From contig CAXKWD010000005.1 of assembly GCA_964059195.1 (NCBI GenBank), positions 146,907,265 through 146,971,264 of the forward strand: DNA of 64,000 nucleotides. Reading direction: 5' to 3'. This document shows positions 22,620-34,222 of the stretch, piece after piece (the first letter of the stretch is position 1; each line of letters opens with the position of its first letter). The position numbers and the translations under genes are program-made. The DNA comes from Ectobius pallidus. Lineage: Eukaryota > Arthropoda > Insecta > Blattodea > Ectobiidae. Below the pieces are notes generated by a model. It ran no database searches. It was not told where the DNA came from and saw only the letters and a program-made list of their open reading frames with translations.

Positions 22620-23423
22620 TAGGATAGGCTACATACCAGTTTAAGGGTTAAAATGGCAGCTAGTTTCCATGTCAGAATTTAGTCTTTCCTTAACTCAAAT
22701 AATTTTTAGTATTCTAGTAATACTTTTTTAATTTATAGCTTAGAGATAGGAGTACAACAATTTCCACGCGTCAAGTCTTTATTTTATTTCTAAATGTGAC
22801 TTATGGCTGGTTAACCATAAGTCAATAAACAAGTTTTCGCGTAAAAGTAGAAAATAGCTTTCAGGGTGTAAGATGTCGATTTTTAGATTTTGATGCCATT
22901 AGTTTCATTCTTGAAAAATGTTCTGTGATCACAACAAATTTTTATACATTTACATCCATTTATTCACCTCTTCGTCACGTGAACGGGTAGGCAGACTGGC
23001 TTTTCCTTGTATAACTACAAATGCAATGTGATTTCATGTGTTTCTACTTTATGCAAATGGTGTGACTTTTTTTGTCTTTGGGTCTTGGACTGTAAGTTTT
23101 GCAAGTTGCCACGAGTTCTTGAATAATCAAAATTCCGCTCTCAAACTTAAAGCTGTTAGCCATATAGCATGAATATAATTGGCTACTGTTAATAGCTTTA
23201 GCATGATTTATGAACCCATTCACTGAAAGTTATGGTTGTATTATTTATGTGGAAACTCAATTGAGCCTCGCTAAATTTATAACCGCTTAACATTTCGCAA
23301 TGAAGTGCTTCCTTCCTATCAAGTGGCTTGCAATGCAATCACTTCTACAAATACATACTTGCAATGCAATTATACTCCTCCATAAGTTGCATAGGTCAAA
23401 ACCTGACAACAAATCTCAAACTC
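22620..23423. other. No gene seen
   Basis: AT-rich DNA. A short hairpin, GACTTATGG...CCATAAGTC, lies at about 22798-22823. Confidence 0.4.
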
Positions 23424-23466
23424 TCATGTAATGTCCAACAGAGACAATAATCTGTGGTTCATGAAA
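23424..23466 (+). repeat. SINE family C, body fragment
   Basis: TCATGTAATGTCCAACAGAG, then ACAAT and CTGTGGTTCATGAA match the body of the tRNA-headed SINE at 15150-15290 (minus). The tRNA head is missing. Confidence 0.75.
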
Positions 23467-23625
23467 ACTTATAGGCTATATCTATCTATGACAAAGTTTT
23501 TTCTTTTTTTATTATTATGTTTTTAATTTTTTTTTAAATATAAATAATTGGTACAGACACACCGGCATTGCGCGTCTCGTCCCTCATCCGTTAACAGACG
23601 AAAACAGAGAGCCCGACTCTGTCAC

Positions 23626-24099
23626 GTCTCTCTCTCTCTCTCTATCTATTTCTCTATATCTCTATCTCTATCTCTATCTCTATCTCTATCTGTATCTGTA
23701 TCTGTATCTGTATCTGTATCTGTATCTGTATCTGTATCTGTATCTGTATCTGTATCTGTATCTCTATCTCTATCTCTATCTCTATCTCTATCTCTATCTC
23801 TATCTCTATCTCTATCTCTATCTCTATCTCTATCTCTATCTCCACCTCTATCTCTATCTATATCTCTATCTCTATCTCTATCTCTATCTCTATCTCTATC
23901 TCTATCTCTATCTCTATCTCTATCTCTATCTCTATCTCTATCTCTATATCTCTATCTCTATCTCTATCTCTATCTCTATCTCTATCTCTATCTCTATCTC
24001 TATCTCTATCTCTATCTCTATCTCTATCTCTATCTCTATCTCTATCTCTATCTCTATCTCTATCTCTATCTCTATCTCTATCTCTATCTCTATCTCTCT
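23626..24099. repeat. Hexanucleotide microsatellite (TCTCTA)n with internal (TCTGTA)n block
   Basis: About 470 bases of TCTCTA repeats. From 23691 to 23762 there are twelve units of TGTATC, so a single C-to-G variant was amplified as one block. Short interruptions occur near 23840-23866 and 23946. The long Ser-Leu or Asp-Arg reading frames across it (23548-24142, both strands) are artefacts of the repeat. The flank at 24100-24165 belongs to a dispersed repeat (RF4). Confidence 0.97.
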
Positions 24100-24165
24100 T
24101 TGGTTTACTATTTCTCCTAGTGTTGGGGCGTAGGACCTCCAAGTGGAGGTTTCTCTTACCTAGGT
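24100..24165 (-). repeat. Dispersed repeat RF4, copy 1
   Basis: In reverse: AGAAACCTCCACTTGGAGGT, then CCTACGCCCCAACACTAGG leading into the GAGATA-type array. The copy at 43890-43990 has the same order (AGAAACCTCCACTTGGAGAC, then CCGCCAACATAGGGGATAT) and also runs into GATATA-rich sequence. The microsatellite therefore seems to be the tail of this repeat. Confidence 0.7.
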
Positions 24166-24244
24166 GAATTTTGTTACGCTTATTTTCCGAGAGAGGGCAG
24201 AGGGACAGGTGGTAACCCCATCATCTCACAACCCCCCCCCCCCC

Positions 24245-24480
24245 GGAAACTAAGGTTTTACTTGGACGTGTAAGAGCGGAGGAATTTTGTTCAGAGGCTC
24301 TAATTTAAGCTTGGAGTTCTTTTACGTACCGCAAATCTACGACATGGGCTCCCCAGCTTAAAGTTCATGCCCAGGATTATTTACGTCCTGAAAAATTCGA
24401 TCGCGGCCGGGTTTGACTCTGTGACCAGCTGAGATTTATTCCGTTCAGCCATGAACCGGCTCGTCCCAGGCACCAGACAG
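24245..24480 (-). repeat. SINE-like repeat, family B, copy 2
   Basis: In reverse it carries GTCGTAGATTTGCGGTACGT and AAAAGAACTCC, the counterpart of TGTAGATTTACAGGCAT-AAAA in the copies at 5405 and 53195, then AAAATTCCTCCGC. Upstream in reverse are a B-box-like GTCAAACCCGGCC and GCCGGTTCATGGC. A C12 run sits at about 24231-24244. Boundaries are approximate. Confidence 0.5.
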
Positions 24481-24499
24481 ACACCAGAAGGTGTTTGTG

Positions 24500-25799
24500 T
24501 AATTCTTGTGTCATGGTACCAGACGGGGTTTAAAATAATTTAATATTCAAGATTGGAAATTGCACGATCTTGCAGTTTGTGAAGATGTCGCAATATTGCG
24601 GTTGTGGCATTCTGGATTTTTTGCATTTTAATTTATTTTATACTATACGTCGATATAATCAAAATTATTTTTTTTATATGTTATGTATTGCTGTTCGATT
24701 GAATTTTAATAAGTTTTTACTATATTATATCAAGAATTTATCATAGGTAATGTCACGAGAAGTCCGGAATTTTTCTTGAGAGAATCCGGACTTCGAGTTA
24801 CTTTTATTGTGACTATGTAGGAAATAGTTGTATAATTAAGTATTTAGTGAATACATGAAACTAGGAAAATGAACAAAACACGTCGCTAGTGTCATAAGTG
24901 TCATGGTAAAAGCCATCCAGGCGGCCTTGCAATAATCGAGATGAAACAATCGATATATTGCGATGGTGGCACTGCAACTAACACTTTTAGTTAAGAACAG
25001 CTGGTTTATCTTTTAGATTAACCTCATTGCTACAACAATATGGTATAATTAATCTTGTATTTAATATTTTACGAGATATAAATGCCTAACACATATAAGT
25101 AATTATACATTATTTTTACATGTCTCCTTTTGCTCCTAAGCAGCTTATACATATTACCAAATCGTTGTGCTCAATGAGTAATATGAGAAAAATGTGTAGG
25201 AACGATGAGACAAACATAAGTTAAGATAAAATTTTTGGTTATATGACATATTCTAAAACGAAGTGAAGTATTTCTATTTCTTCATCAGCAAACGTGGTTG
25301 GAATATGCTTAACCGATTGCCGTTCTGTCTCAAAGCCTGTATAAAGTTATGATTTATTTGTGAGTTATAAAACATTATTTTACTGCATTCATAAACTAGG
25401 AAGTATATCGTGGGGAAACTTCTTCGATCTGAACAAAATACAGACGTACAGTAAAAGCGGGGAATTTGTTTTTGTGGGTGTAACCTTGACAAGAAAACGA
25501 AAAGCGCTGAGTGATAATATTAAGCATCTCTCACGCATGCGTACTGTTCGGGAACAAGTTATTAATGTGCGAGTTGCTTTTTACAACATGTCGGCGCGAG
25601 GCGGAGGGATAAGTTATTGATGATAGGAAATAAAATAGTTCCATTTGTCGGCTCCGATTCGTCTGTTATATTTTTAGAGCCGTGTTCAATGCGAAGATTT
25701 CTATGCATGCTATCGCATCTCGCTTTTGAATCTCAGCCAAGGAATGTCGTATAACTATTTCATTAAAAATCTTTCTGGTCTGAATGAACCAACAGAATT
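24500..25799. other. No gene seen
   Basis: AT-rich DNA with one clean hairpin, GAAGTCCGGA/TCCGGACTTC, at 24759-24794 (10-bp stem, 16-base loop). Overlapping frames at 25274-25620 have no similarity I recognise. Confidence 0.45.
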
Positions 25800-26620
25800 G
25801 AATGGACCTGCAAACAACTCAATTAAAACTCGTCTTACAATTTGTTCAAACTTTGTATCTGCAAAGTCTAAATTTATATAAACAATGTTTCTTCATTAAG
25901 ATTTTCTTCATTGGCATATTCAATTTTCTAGTATTCTCTTTTACTGCTTTGCGTTTCTTTCTGTATTTATTTATTTCCTTCTTTCTCCCATTCTTCCTAA
26001 GACTGTATCCATTTCCACTGTATCAGTTTGCTTATATTTTTCTGTTCATATTCGTCCTTCCTATATTTCTTTCTTAATATATTTTTTTAATTTTCTCTCC
26101 TTTTTATGTTATTATCTTCCTTATTAAAATGTTTTGTTTCTTGATTTCTATAAATTTTTCCTTTTCAATCTTCAATTTATTTTTCTTTATTTTCTTCTTT
26201 CTTTTGATTTTTGTTATATTTTTTGTTATTTATTTATTCATTTATTTACTTATTTATTTATTTAACTGCTTCTCTTATTCTCTTCAGTGTTTGGTTTTAG
26301 TCTCCTTTAATTTTTATATTCTTTAAATACCCTTATCCGTTCTTCTTTCTTTATTACTTTCTGCTCTTTTCTTCCTCTCTGTTTGTCTTACTTCAATATT
26401 TTCTTTAAGTCTTTGTCATTTGTTTCTTTGATCGGTTGTTTCTTTATTCTTCCTTTGCTTTCATTATGCCTAGTATGCTTCTTTTTTAATCTTATTTATT
26501 TTTAAACATGCATAATTTTACTCTCTACTTTCTTTCTATCTCTATTTCATGCATTCATTCATTCTTTATTTATTTGTTTATTTATCCATCATTCTCCTAT
26601 TTACTGATTTTTCATTCCTT
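25800..26620. repeat. T-rich pyrimidine-biased low-complexity block
   Basis: Plus strand dominated by TTTTCTTT, TTTATTTATT and TTCTTTCTT runs for about 800 bases. Frames here (25802-26077, 26129-26326) are Phe-rich artefacts. It resembles the block at 5050-5404 in composition but not in exact sequence. Confidence 0.7.
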
Positions 26621-28228
26621 TGTTGTAAAATCGCTAGTATACAGTTTCACTAGTATACGGAGCTGTAACTTACCTTAGATCTATTTCAGTATTTTACAAT
26701 GTATTTACCTTCTTGAAGTTTACCATTTGTATCGACGTTATAAATTCAATTTTAAACTTATATACGACACTCACTAATACTTTTGATAATTTCAAGTTAC
26801 CAAAAAAGTATTGACTGCCTTATATAGCCTAAGTTAATAAACAGTTAATAAATCAAGAATCTTACAGTACATTCAATACACCTTAGCTCAAAATGATGGC
26901 ATGTAATTGAATGCTGTAATGCAAAAAAGTAACCAACTCTTTAAAAAAGGGTTATGATGTCTGGGTTGCTTTGGACCATTCCTGTGATAATCAGAAAGCA
27001 TGCAACGTATATCTGACCATTGCTACACTCTGTAAGCGAGGACTCTAAACCAAAAAGTGACTTTTTCATTCTCAGCTTGCACAAAGGGGCCAAAAGTTGT
27101 AAAAATTTACTTGAAGTTTGAAAAATTAACAAAAACTCAGCACAAATTCACTTATCACACTGTATTTCACTTCCATCTTCCTTTATTGTTCCTTCAAAAA
27201 TGACATCTAAAAGGTTTTAGAGACTTTTAACAGACATTTTAACTTTAGGGACTTGGATGTTTTCTCGATAACACCATTCAATTATGCATTATTCTTACAT
27301 CTAAGCCATGATAATTTTATTTATTTATTTATTATACCAAGTATACGATATAGAATTATAAAAAACACAAGGAATACACATAGAAACAAAAACAGGCATA
27401 TTAATAATTCTAAAAAAATACCAGCTGAATCAATATTAATAAATTTAAAAAGATAATAATGGCAAATGGGTGACCCTGAAACCCCGCAAGAGCATGGTCA
27501 GTTCCAGAACCACATTTTTATGTGTTTTAGTGCTACATCAGCCTGATTTTAAAGCTAAGAAATAGAAGAATTAATAGGATGAAAAAGTACCAGGGGAGAA
27601 AGGCAAACATGAGAATTATGGCTTGACTTAATGATAAAAATAATTGAGTTCTTAGTTATTATGGTTTTTACGATATTTTAACAAGATATGTTCTTAAATT
27701 GGTTTTATGTTCAACATAAGAAATATAACATAGGCCTAAGACGAATAACTCAGGTTGATTTTATGATGTTCAGAACAATTACAATGTAGAAGCTACTTTA
27801 AAGTTCACTCCAATGCCACTACCTCAAGGCTCGTCAGCGTGAGGTCTTAATTGAACTAGAAATTTGGCACTTGTAGTAATAATTCCTTACCACCTGGTGC
27901 TGAGATTCATTCTGACGTGATTTACACCACCTGACCAGAAACCTTGCGTTCCGGTGCCAAAAAATATGACAAGGGGAAGTCTGGTACGTAATTGAGCGAG
28001 CAGGGTAGCCAACTGAACGAATATTTTAACGAATCAAATACAGTTTATAAAGTTGTTAAACTTGCGTTCCACGGAATGAATGAATGAGGGGCATTTCTAT
28101 TCTTAAGTATATTAAATGCCTTGAAGGAGGAGTGGGACAGCATCGAACAAAGTGACGTCTAGAATCTCCTCAGTGCAGTGGGATGAATAGCCGAATTCAA
28201 GCTATTATTCAAGCAAGGGACGAAAACA
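26621..28228. other. No gene seen
   Basis: AT-rich DNA with a (TTTA)n run at about 27317-27335, one TAGGCCTA (27731) and no supported gene. Small frames at 26941-27132 and 27253-27456 are not recognised. Confidence 0.4.
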
Positions 28229-28616
28229 TACATTACTTACTTACTCAATGACAATAGACGATTCCTCAGCAAGCTAGAGGAATATCTATTTTATGGAACC
28301 CGAAGGTTCATTGCTGCGCATACCTGAGCCCGCCATTGAACCCTATTCTGTGCTAAGTCTATCCATTCATCCCTTGCAAATCCTACTTCCCTTAAATCTA
28401 TCCTAATATTGTCCTCCCAGCTACATCTATGTCTTCCACGTGGTCTTTTCCCGTCGGGTCTCCCAGTCAATACTTTTGAGATATATCTTTCCTCCCCCAT
28501 GCGCTCAACATGTCCAGCCCATTTCATCCTCCATGATTTAATTACACTTCCTATATCCGGTGAAGAGTACAGGTCATGAAGCTCGGTGTTATGCAGTTTT
28601 CTCCAGTCCCCATGCG
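28229..28616 (-). pseudogene. 5'-truncated (TAAG)-tailed LINE with open C-terminal frame
   Basis: Minus strand. An uninterrupted frame from about 28613 to a TAA at 28291 encodes about 107 residues of a LINE ORF C-terminus: GDWRKLHNTELHDLYSSP, then MKWAGHVERMGEER, VLTGRPDGKRPRGR and the AAMNLRVP end. The 3' UTR ends in (TAAG)n at about 28233-28245. TACATTA occurs at both borders (28229-28235 and 28617-28623) and may be a 7-bp TSD. Without the upstream reverse transcriptase it cannot move by itself. Confidence 0.85.
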
Positions 28617-28623
28617 TACATTA

Positions 28624-29783
28624 TTAAGAACAATTTCATTACTAAATAATGCATAATATTTACCTTGTAACAGAGAAAATGAAGAAAAGTTATCCTTATC
28701 TTACATATCTTACATACCCTACTAAACACATTATTTGTATAATCCGTTCATTTTTATTCATGACATAGTCTTAATATATGCAAATCAAGTGACGAGTTTC
28801 GTCAAATAAATTGTTTAAATAACGTTAAAAATGCTATAAAACAACATTTCTTACTGTATTTGTTCGATTGATGTGGATTGTTGCAAAATTTATAGTTGGT
28901 CCGGTTTTTCCCCCCTTCCTTTCAGTGCGTATTTTCAATACAATTTGTCCAACAGAGGGACCTATGCGCTCGTTTGTGCTTTGCATTCCACTAGATCATA
29001 TTTGCACATAACATTTACAAAACGAATTGCAGCCCTGAAGAACGGCTCAGGGACCCTGGGTAATTTCACATTGGCCAATAGAAAAAAAAAAAAAAGACTA
29101 AGTAAACATTTAAACTGTTCAGACGCTGTACAGAGCAATTATTTCACGTTGTTTACTAGTAAGTGTGCTGTATTGTACTGTAATGGAAACCAATTTATTT
29201 CATGATACTCTACGAAAGAAGCGTGTGAGAATGCTCTACATTTGTTTTCCCCTTACGGAACTCCCATTCATTCAGCAAGCCTTCACCAGTCCACATGTAT
29301 GTCACACCCCATGTTGGTGATACACACCACCAGCAACCTCTTGACCAGACGCCACGGGAGAGGACGGGGGATGTCCGCAGAGGGAAAGAAGGGGGTATAC
29401 TGTTAAGGGTAGTACGTAAAGCAGAAATTCTAAAAATTGAAAATAATGACTGTTTAACATTGGAGCGAAAACACATCACTTTTGACTCCTAAGGTTTTGA
29501 AAACTTTTCTTGTTTCGCGCAGACTGTTTCTTTTCAGTGAATAATTTTGACCGAAAGTGCTTGTCACACCTTTCCAATCAATGAATAGTAATTTTATTTT
29601 ACTAGTTGATAGCTTTAGCCTAAGTGGAATTATCCAGTTTCTCTGAGTACGTGCAACAGGTGGGAAATAAATACATGTGCATACAGCATAACACGTAAAG
29701 TAATTTTGCTGAAAATGTCGAATTAACTTGTACACTGTTTCAAACCCTTTCCACCATTACGGTAGATGATTTATATACATTAT
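28624..29783. other. No gene supported
   Basis: Frames at 28873-29205 (110 codons, plus), 29210-29479 and 29454-29735 (minus) have no family I recognise and no convincing splice context. The region around 29260-29400 is less AT-rich than its surroundings. Confidence 0.35.
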
Positions 29784-30135
29784 CTACGAGGGTTATGGCA
29801 ATTTTTTTTTATGTGGGATCATTTTGAAATGTTTAAATATACAAATGAAAGGGCAGGGTATGGAATGTATGTATGATGCTGATCATGAGTACTAGTGTAG
29901 GATAGAGTAGGGAGAAGACACCCATAAACATGCATTCACGACGGCATCGTGCCACTCAACTGTATTGCAATAGTTGGAAGCCTGATAGCACTCATAGCCC
30001 AATCTATAAAACCCTCGAAGTTCGTTAGGGAAGGTTCTTTTGCCCAAAGGTTCCACCAGCTCCCTGTGGCATTCTCTGACATTGTCACTCTAAGAAAAAA
30101 AACTATTCTGACGAAAGAACGCTATTCACGCCTTG
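29784..30135. repeat. Dispersed repeat RF3, copy 1
   Basis: Starts at TACGAGGGTTATGGCAATTT, whose CGAGGG after TA resembles mariner-type termini. It shares with 46481-46830 ATATACAAATGAAAG, GCAGGGTATGGAATGTATG, AGACACCCATAA, CATGCAT and GGAAGCCTGA. The open frame at 29949-30263 spans the repeat, and no transposase similarity could be seen. Confidence 0.65.
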
Positions 30136-31202
30136 TCACATCCAGTCTGCACGGCTCAAAGGGCAGCATTTATTATGTTTCCACTGAAAATTACATACCC
30201 TCCAAATATGGCCGAGATGGACCTAAAAATGTTCTTAAGTCCAGCTCTATGTATTGGGCATGAAGCCGAAAGACATTTTCATGTAATCTGAAGGCAGAAA
30301 TATGCCTGAAAATGTTATGAAAGAGATTCATGTATATACTATGTAAATTTGATTTGTACCTGTTTAATTTGTTACATCCATTTTTGTAAACTTTTCCATA
30401 TGAAAAATAATTTATTTCCGTTTTTATTCACATTTTGTCAAGAACATTTCATGTTCTTCGAAAAAAAGGGCACCTATTGTACTATGAAAATATGCCTTGG
30501 TATGCTGAAAGAATTTATCACAAAAGTAGCCCAATACTTATTTTGTTAAGGTATGAATTTATATCAGTATATCTTTCAATTTATGCTAAAATTCAAAATA
30601 TTGAGAAAAACAAGTATTAAAAGTTTTCATTTGCGATTTTCTCGAAATGACTATTTCTCCTATGGACCCCTAGTTAGGAGAATGCTTTAATTATTATGTT
30701 ACTGTATTATAAATTGTGACTTCATAATATAAATATGAATGATTAATTTGATAAAATTTGAAAAAAATAACTAGCTAACAACAAGAAGATTGTAAAATAT
30801 AAACAAAGAAATCACAGCATAATTACATACATAAGGTGTATGATTATTCGACGCTTCGTAATAAATTACCGTACTCTAAGATTTCTTGCTTTGGAAAATC
30901 TCGACTAATAGGCTAATTTTAGATGGTTTGGATTATCAAACAGTGTATGGAAATAGTCTATAATTTTCAATAATATTAACAGGTGTCATTGATAAATCTA
31001 GTAGTAATGGGGAGCCTAATCATATCCTTGATTAAACTTACGAAAAATATATTTTCAAGTTTTGAAAAAAAAAAAACAATATTTACTGTACATGGGATAT
31101 AAAAGAATCAAGAATTTCTAATTCATGTTGTGGCATTCATTTGACTGCACAAAGCAATCATGGAACTGTTAAATCTATATTTCTAATTTAAGCTTATTAT
31201 AT
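30136..31202. other. No gene seen
   Basis: AT-rich DNA. Frames at 30349-30620 are short and unrecognised. Confidence 0.4.
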
Positions 31203-31753
31203 ACTAGCGTGTGCCCGCGGCTTCGCACGCGATAATTATTTTAAAAATTAAAAATTAAGAGCATAATAGTTAAATCATTATATTTATTAACACCTAAATC
31301 GCGTGGACTACATACCACGATCAGATAGCATTGACTGGTAAAAGCGACCTCAGATTAGAGTTCCCTGGCCCAGAAAACCCCTGCATAGTGAGTTTCGTCC
31401 AAGTCGAACAATGTTTGACCATATTTAGGCCTATATTGAATATCCCTCTTCCGTGTAGGTTGAAAATTTCATACGTCTGCGCGCCTTGATATTCTAAACA
31501 AATGAATCGTCAAGGATGGACTTACAAAATCAAGCGATTGCCCGCGATAATTATTTCAAGAATTAAAAATTAAGAGCATAATAGTTAAATCATTATATTT
31601 ATTAAGACCTAAATCACGTGAATTACATACCACGTCGCCTGGTAAAAGCGACCTCAGATTCGAGGTCCTTGGCCCAGAAAACCCCTGTATAGTGAGTTTC
31701 GTCCAAATCGAACAACGTTTGACCATATTGAGGCCTATATTGATTATCCCTTT

Positions 31754-31837
<84 letters not shown>

Positions 31838-32228
31838 CCTCCTCTTCGGTGCAGGTTGAAAATTTCATATGTCTGCGTGCCTTGACATTATAAACAAATG
31901 AATCGACCAGCGTGAGCTACAACATTCAAGCGATCGCGATAGTTTTATGTCCAAGGAATGACAAAAATAGCCAAAGCCTACTGTAATTGATTTGACATTG
32001 AATGGTATTACTGAAAACGATGCTTCGAAAACACAAAAAATACACGTTTTTTGCCCGTTTTTCACTCATAACTCACAAACGAAAGGAAAAATTAAAAATG
32101 TAATATGCCAGAAACCTTCCCGGGAATGCACTCAACAACTTCCCAAAGTTTCATGGTGATCGGAAGAATGGTGTAGTAATGCATAAAGGACACACACACA
32201 CACATACATTCATTTTTATATATATAGG
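31203..32228 (+). repeat. CCCGCGG-headed dispersed repeat, longest copy, with internal duplication
   Basis: Starts ACTAGCGTGTGCCCGCGGCT and ends with a (CA)n stretch (32190-32202) and TATATATATAGG. The segment 31231-31540 is duplicated in tandem at 31546-31910 (315-bp offset; shared AAATTAAGAGCATAATAGTT and GGCCCAGAAAACCCCTG). The second unit also carries a (TTA/ATA)n microsatellite at 31756-31837. The 3' part has the GCATAAAGGACAC motif after a 'TTTCATGGTGATCGG' stretch that is common near the ends of such arthropod repeats. The tyrosine-rich frame at 31623-31868 is an artefact. Confidence 0.8.
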
Positions 32229-32844
32229 TGATTCGTCCAGCTACTAATACTGTTGTGATGTGCCAATGAGGAAACATTCTGGATTAATTACTTAAGGATT
32301 TGATATTTAAAATATTGCGAATAGTTAAAAATCTTGCTTTAGGGATGTATTTATAAGTATGCATCAAAAGGTATAGAACTTTCTGCTATAGAATAGCGTG
32401 TTTTTGACAAAGTTATATAATGGAAAATACAGTACTTATGGTCTAGTGCTTCATCATTATCTAGCTCTTGTTAAAATAGCTCGGGATCTGCAAAGAGAGA
32501 TTGGTGGAGTTTTTATTACTTACAGAATAAAAGTAACATTTCTGTGATTCTTTTTAACTTCATATCTTTTGGTGCTTCATATGCAGCTGTGTTTTAATCA
32601 GTCTGGAGTCTAACAAGAGTAAAAGTAGTCTCGGGATTAGCAACCAGTGTTCCATTCAAACTGGAAGGTTAAAGCCACATTTCTACATGTTATGTTTTTA
32701 TAGAATACAGATGAGTGTATTCATACTTTAGGAGGATTAAGCGAGGAATTATTAGTGTGCAGAATGCCAGATCAGAGAGCATGTGTTATAGGCCTAGACT
32801 AGTCTTTGAAATTTATAGTTTAATCTAAAGCACATGCACTTATT
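32229..32844. other. No gene seen
   Basis: AT-rich spacer. One TAGGCCTA lies at 32789. Confidence 0.4.
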
Positions 32845-33738
32845 TACGTTATACTCGCTTCGCTCATTGGGGGCTCCGCCCCCAAACCCCAACTGAGGTT
32901 CTCGGGAAAGGTTTTGGAATTTTCCTGTGGTTTACAACCTAAAAGCTACCAAATTTCAAGTTTCTAGCTCATCTGAAAGTGGACAAACATTAATGTCAGT
33001 GAGTGAGCCCTTTTTCGGGGGTTTTAGGGCTATAAATAAAATATATATTTTTTGTAATTTTCCTGTGGTTCACAGCCTAAAAGCTATATGTGTACCAAAT
33101 TTCAAGTTTGTAGCTCATCTGGAAGTGGGCAAATATTAATGTCAGTGAGTGAGCCCTTTTTCGGGGGTTTTAGGGCTAAAAATTAAAAAAACTCTTTTTG
33201 GAATTTTTCTGTTCTTTACAGCCTACAAGCTATATGTGTACCAAATTTCAAGTTTGTAGCTCATCTGGAAGTGGGCAAAAATTAATGTCAGTGAGTGATC
33301 CCTTTTTCGGGGGTTTTTAGGGCTAAAAATAAAAAAAATATTTTTTGGAATTTTCCTGTAGTTTACAGCCTAAAAGCTATACGTGTACCAAATTTCAAGT
33401 TTCTAGCGCATCTGGAAGTGGACAAACATTAATGTCAATGACTGAGTGAGTGAGTGAGTGAGTGAGTGAGTGAGTGAGTCAGTCAGTCAGTCAGTCAGTC
33501 AGTCAGTCAGTCAGTCAGTCAGTCAGTCAGTCAGTCAGTCAGTCAGTCAGTCAGTCAGTCAGTCAGTCAGTCAGTCAGTCAGTCAGTCAGTCAGTCAGTC
33601 AGTCAGTCAGTCAGTCAGTCAGTCAGTCAGTCAGTCAGTCAGTCAGTCAGTCAGTCAGTCAGTCAGTCAGTCAGTCAGTCAGTCAGTCAGTCAGTCAGTC
33701 AGTCAGTCAGTCACCCGTGTGGCTTTATATTATAGGGA
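32845..33738 (+). repeat. Minisatellite (four ~147-bp units) running into a (TGAG)n/(TCAG)n microsatellite
   Basis: The head ACTCGCTTCGCTCATTGGGG and a GC palindrome GGGGGCTCCGCCCCC precede four tandem units starting at 32916, 33054, 33200 and 33347. Each has TTTTCCTGT, a CCTAAAAGCTA motif, CCAAATTTCAAGTTT and ATTAATGTCAGTGAGTGAG. Units 1-3 continue with CCCTTTTTCGGGGG. In unit 4 the GTCAxTGA motif instead expands into (TGAG)n (33443-33479) and then (TCAG)n to 33713. The repeat ends TCACCCGTGTGGC, TTTATATTATAGGG. Reading frames of repeating Ser-Gln-Ser-Val are artefacts. Confidence 0.93.
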
Positions 33739-33740
33739 TT

Positions 33741-34222
33741 AGAGGAGTTGAAATTTAGAACCTTCACCGATCTTAAGGCACTTTTATCTTGTCTTCCTAG
33801 TTTCGCTCGCTGGTGGATTTATTTAGTTTATTCACTTACTCAGTTATGTTATGTTTCATTGGATTATATTTTTAACCCACCAGTTCCTTGCTTAGTTATA
33901 TTTAAATGCGGTTTTCAATTTTTTATTTAAGTTCATTTTTCTTTTACGAAACTTTGTGATGGAAAGACTACCCCAATGAAACTTAAATTAAAGATCAGGG
34001 CTTTAACCCATTTTTGATGCCTGAACATAGCTATACGTAACCCCATTATATACCATCAGACCGCTTTCCATTTTTGCTTGTAAAATTCAATGCATTTGTA
34101 ATTACTAGCAATAAACTCATGCTGTTGCTGTTAATTATACTGAAATCTGTTTAGTTTTTTGGGTCAAAAATATCTCTGATGCTAATGACCAGTAATGGGC
34201 CAGTAATGCGCCACATATAGTG
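33741..34222. other. No gene seen
   Basis: AT-rich spacer. The short plus-strand frame at 33748-33930 is not recognised. Confidence 0.4.

Noticed and set aside
23548..24142. Long Ser-Leu and Asp-Arg reading frames
   Set aside because: They are direct translations of the TCTCTA hexamer array on both strands.
25802..26326. Hydrophobic frames suggesting membrane proteins
   Set aside because: Same artefact of a pyrimidine-rich tract.
28873..29205. 110-codon frame (plus)
   Set aside because: No family resemblance or splice context. Several frames of about 100 codons arise by chance in this window.
31623..31868. Poly-tyrosine frame
   Set aside because: It translates the (TTA/ATA)n array inside a dispersed repeat.
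33443..33713. Possible CRISPR-like or regularly spaced array
   Set aside because: The repeat is a 4-base tandem with no spacers, and the context is an animal genome.
33470..33758. Ser-Gln-Ser-Val repeating frames
   Set aside because: They are translations of the (TCAG)n microsatellite.
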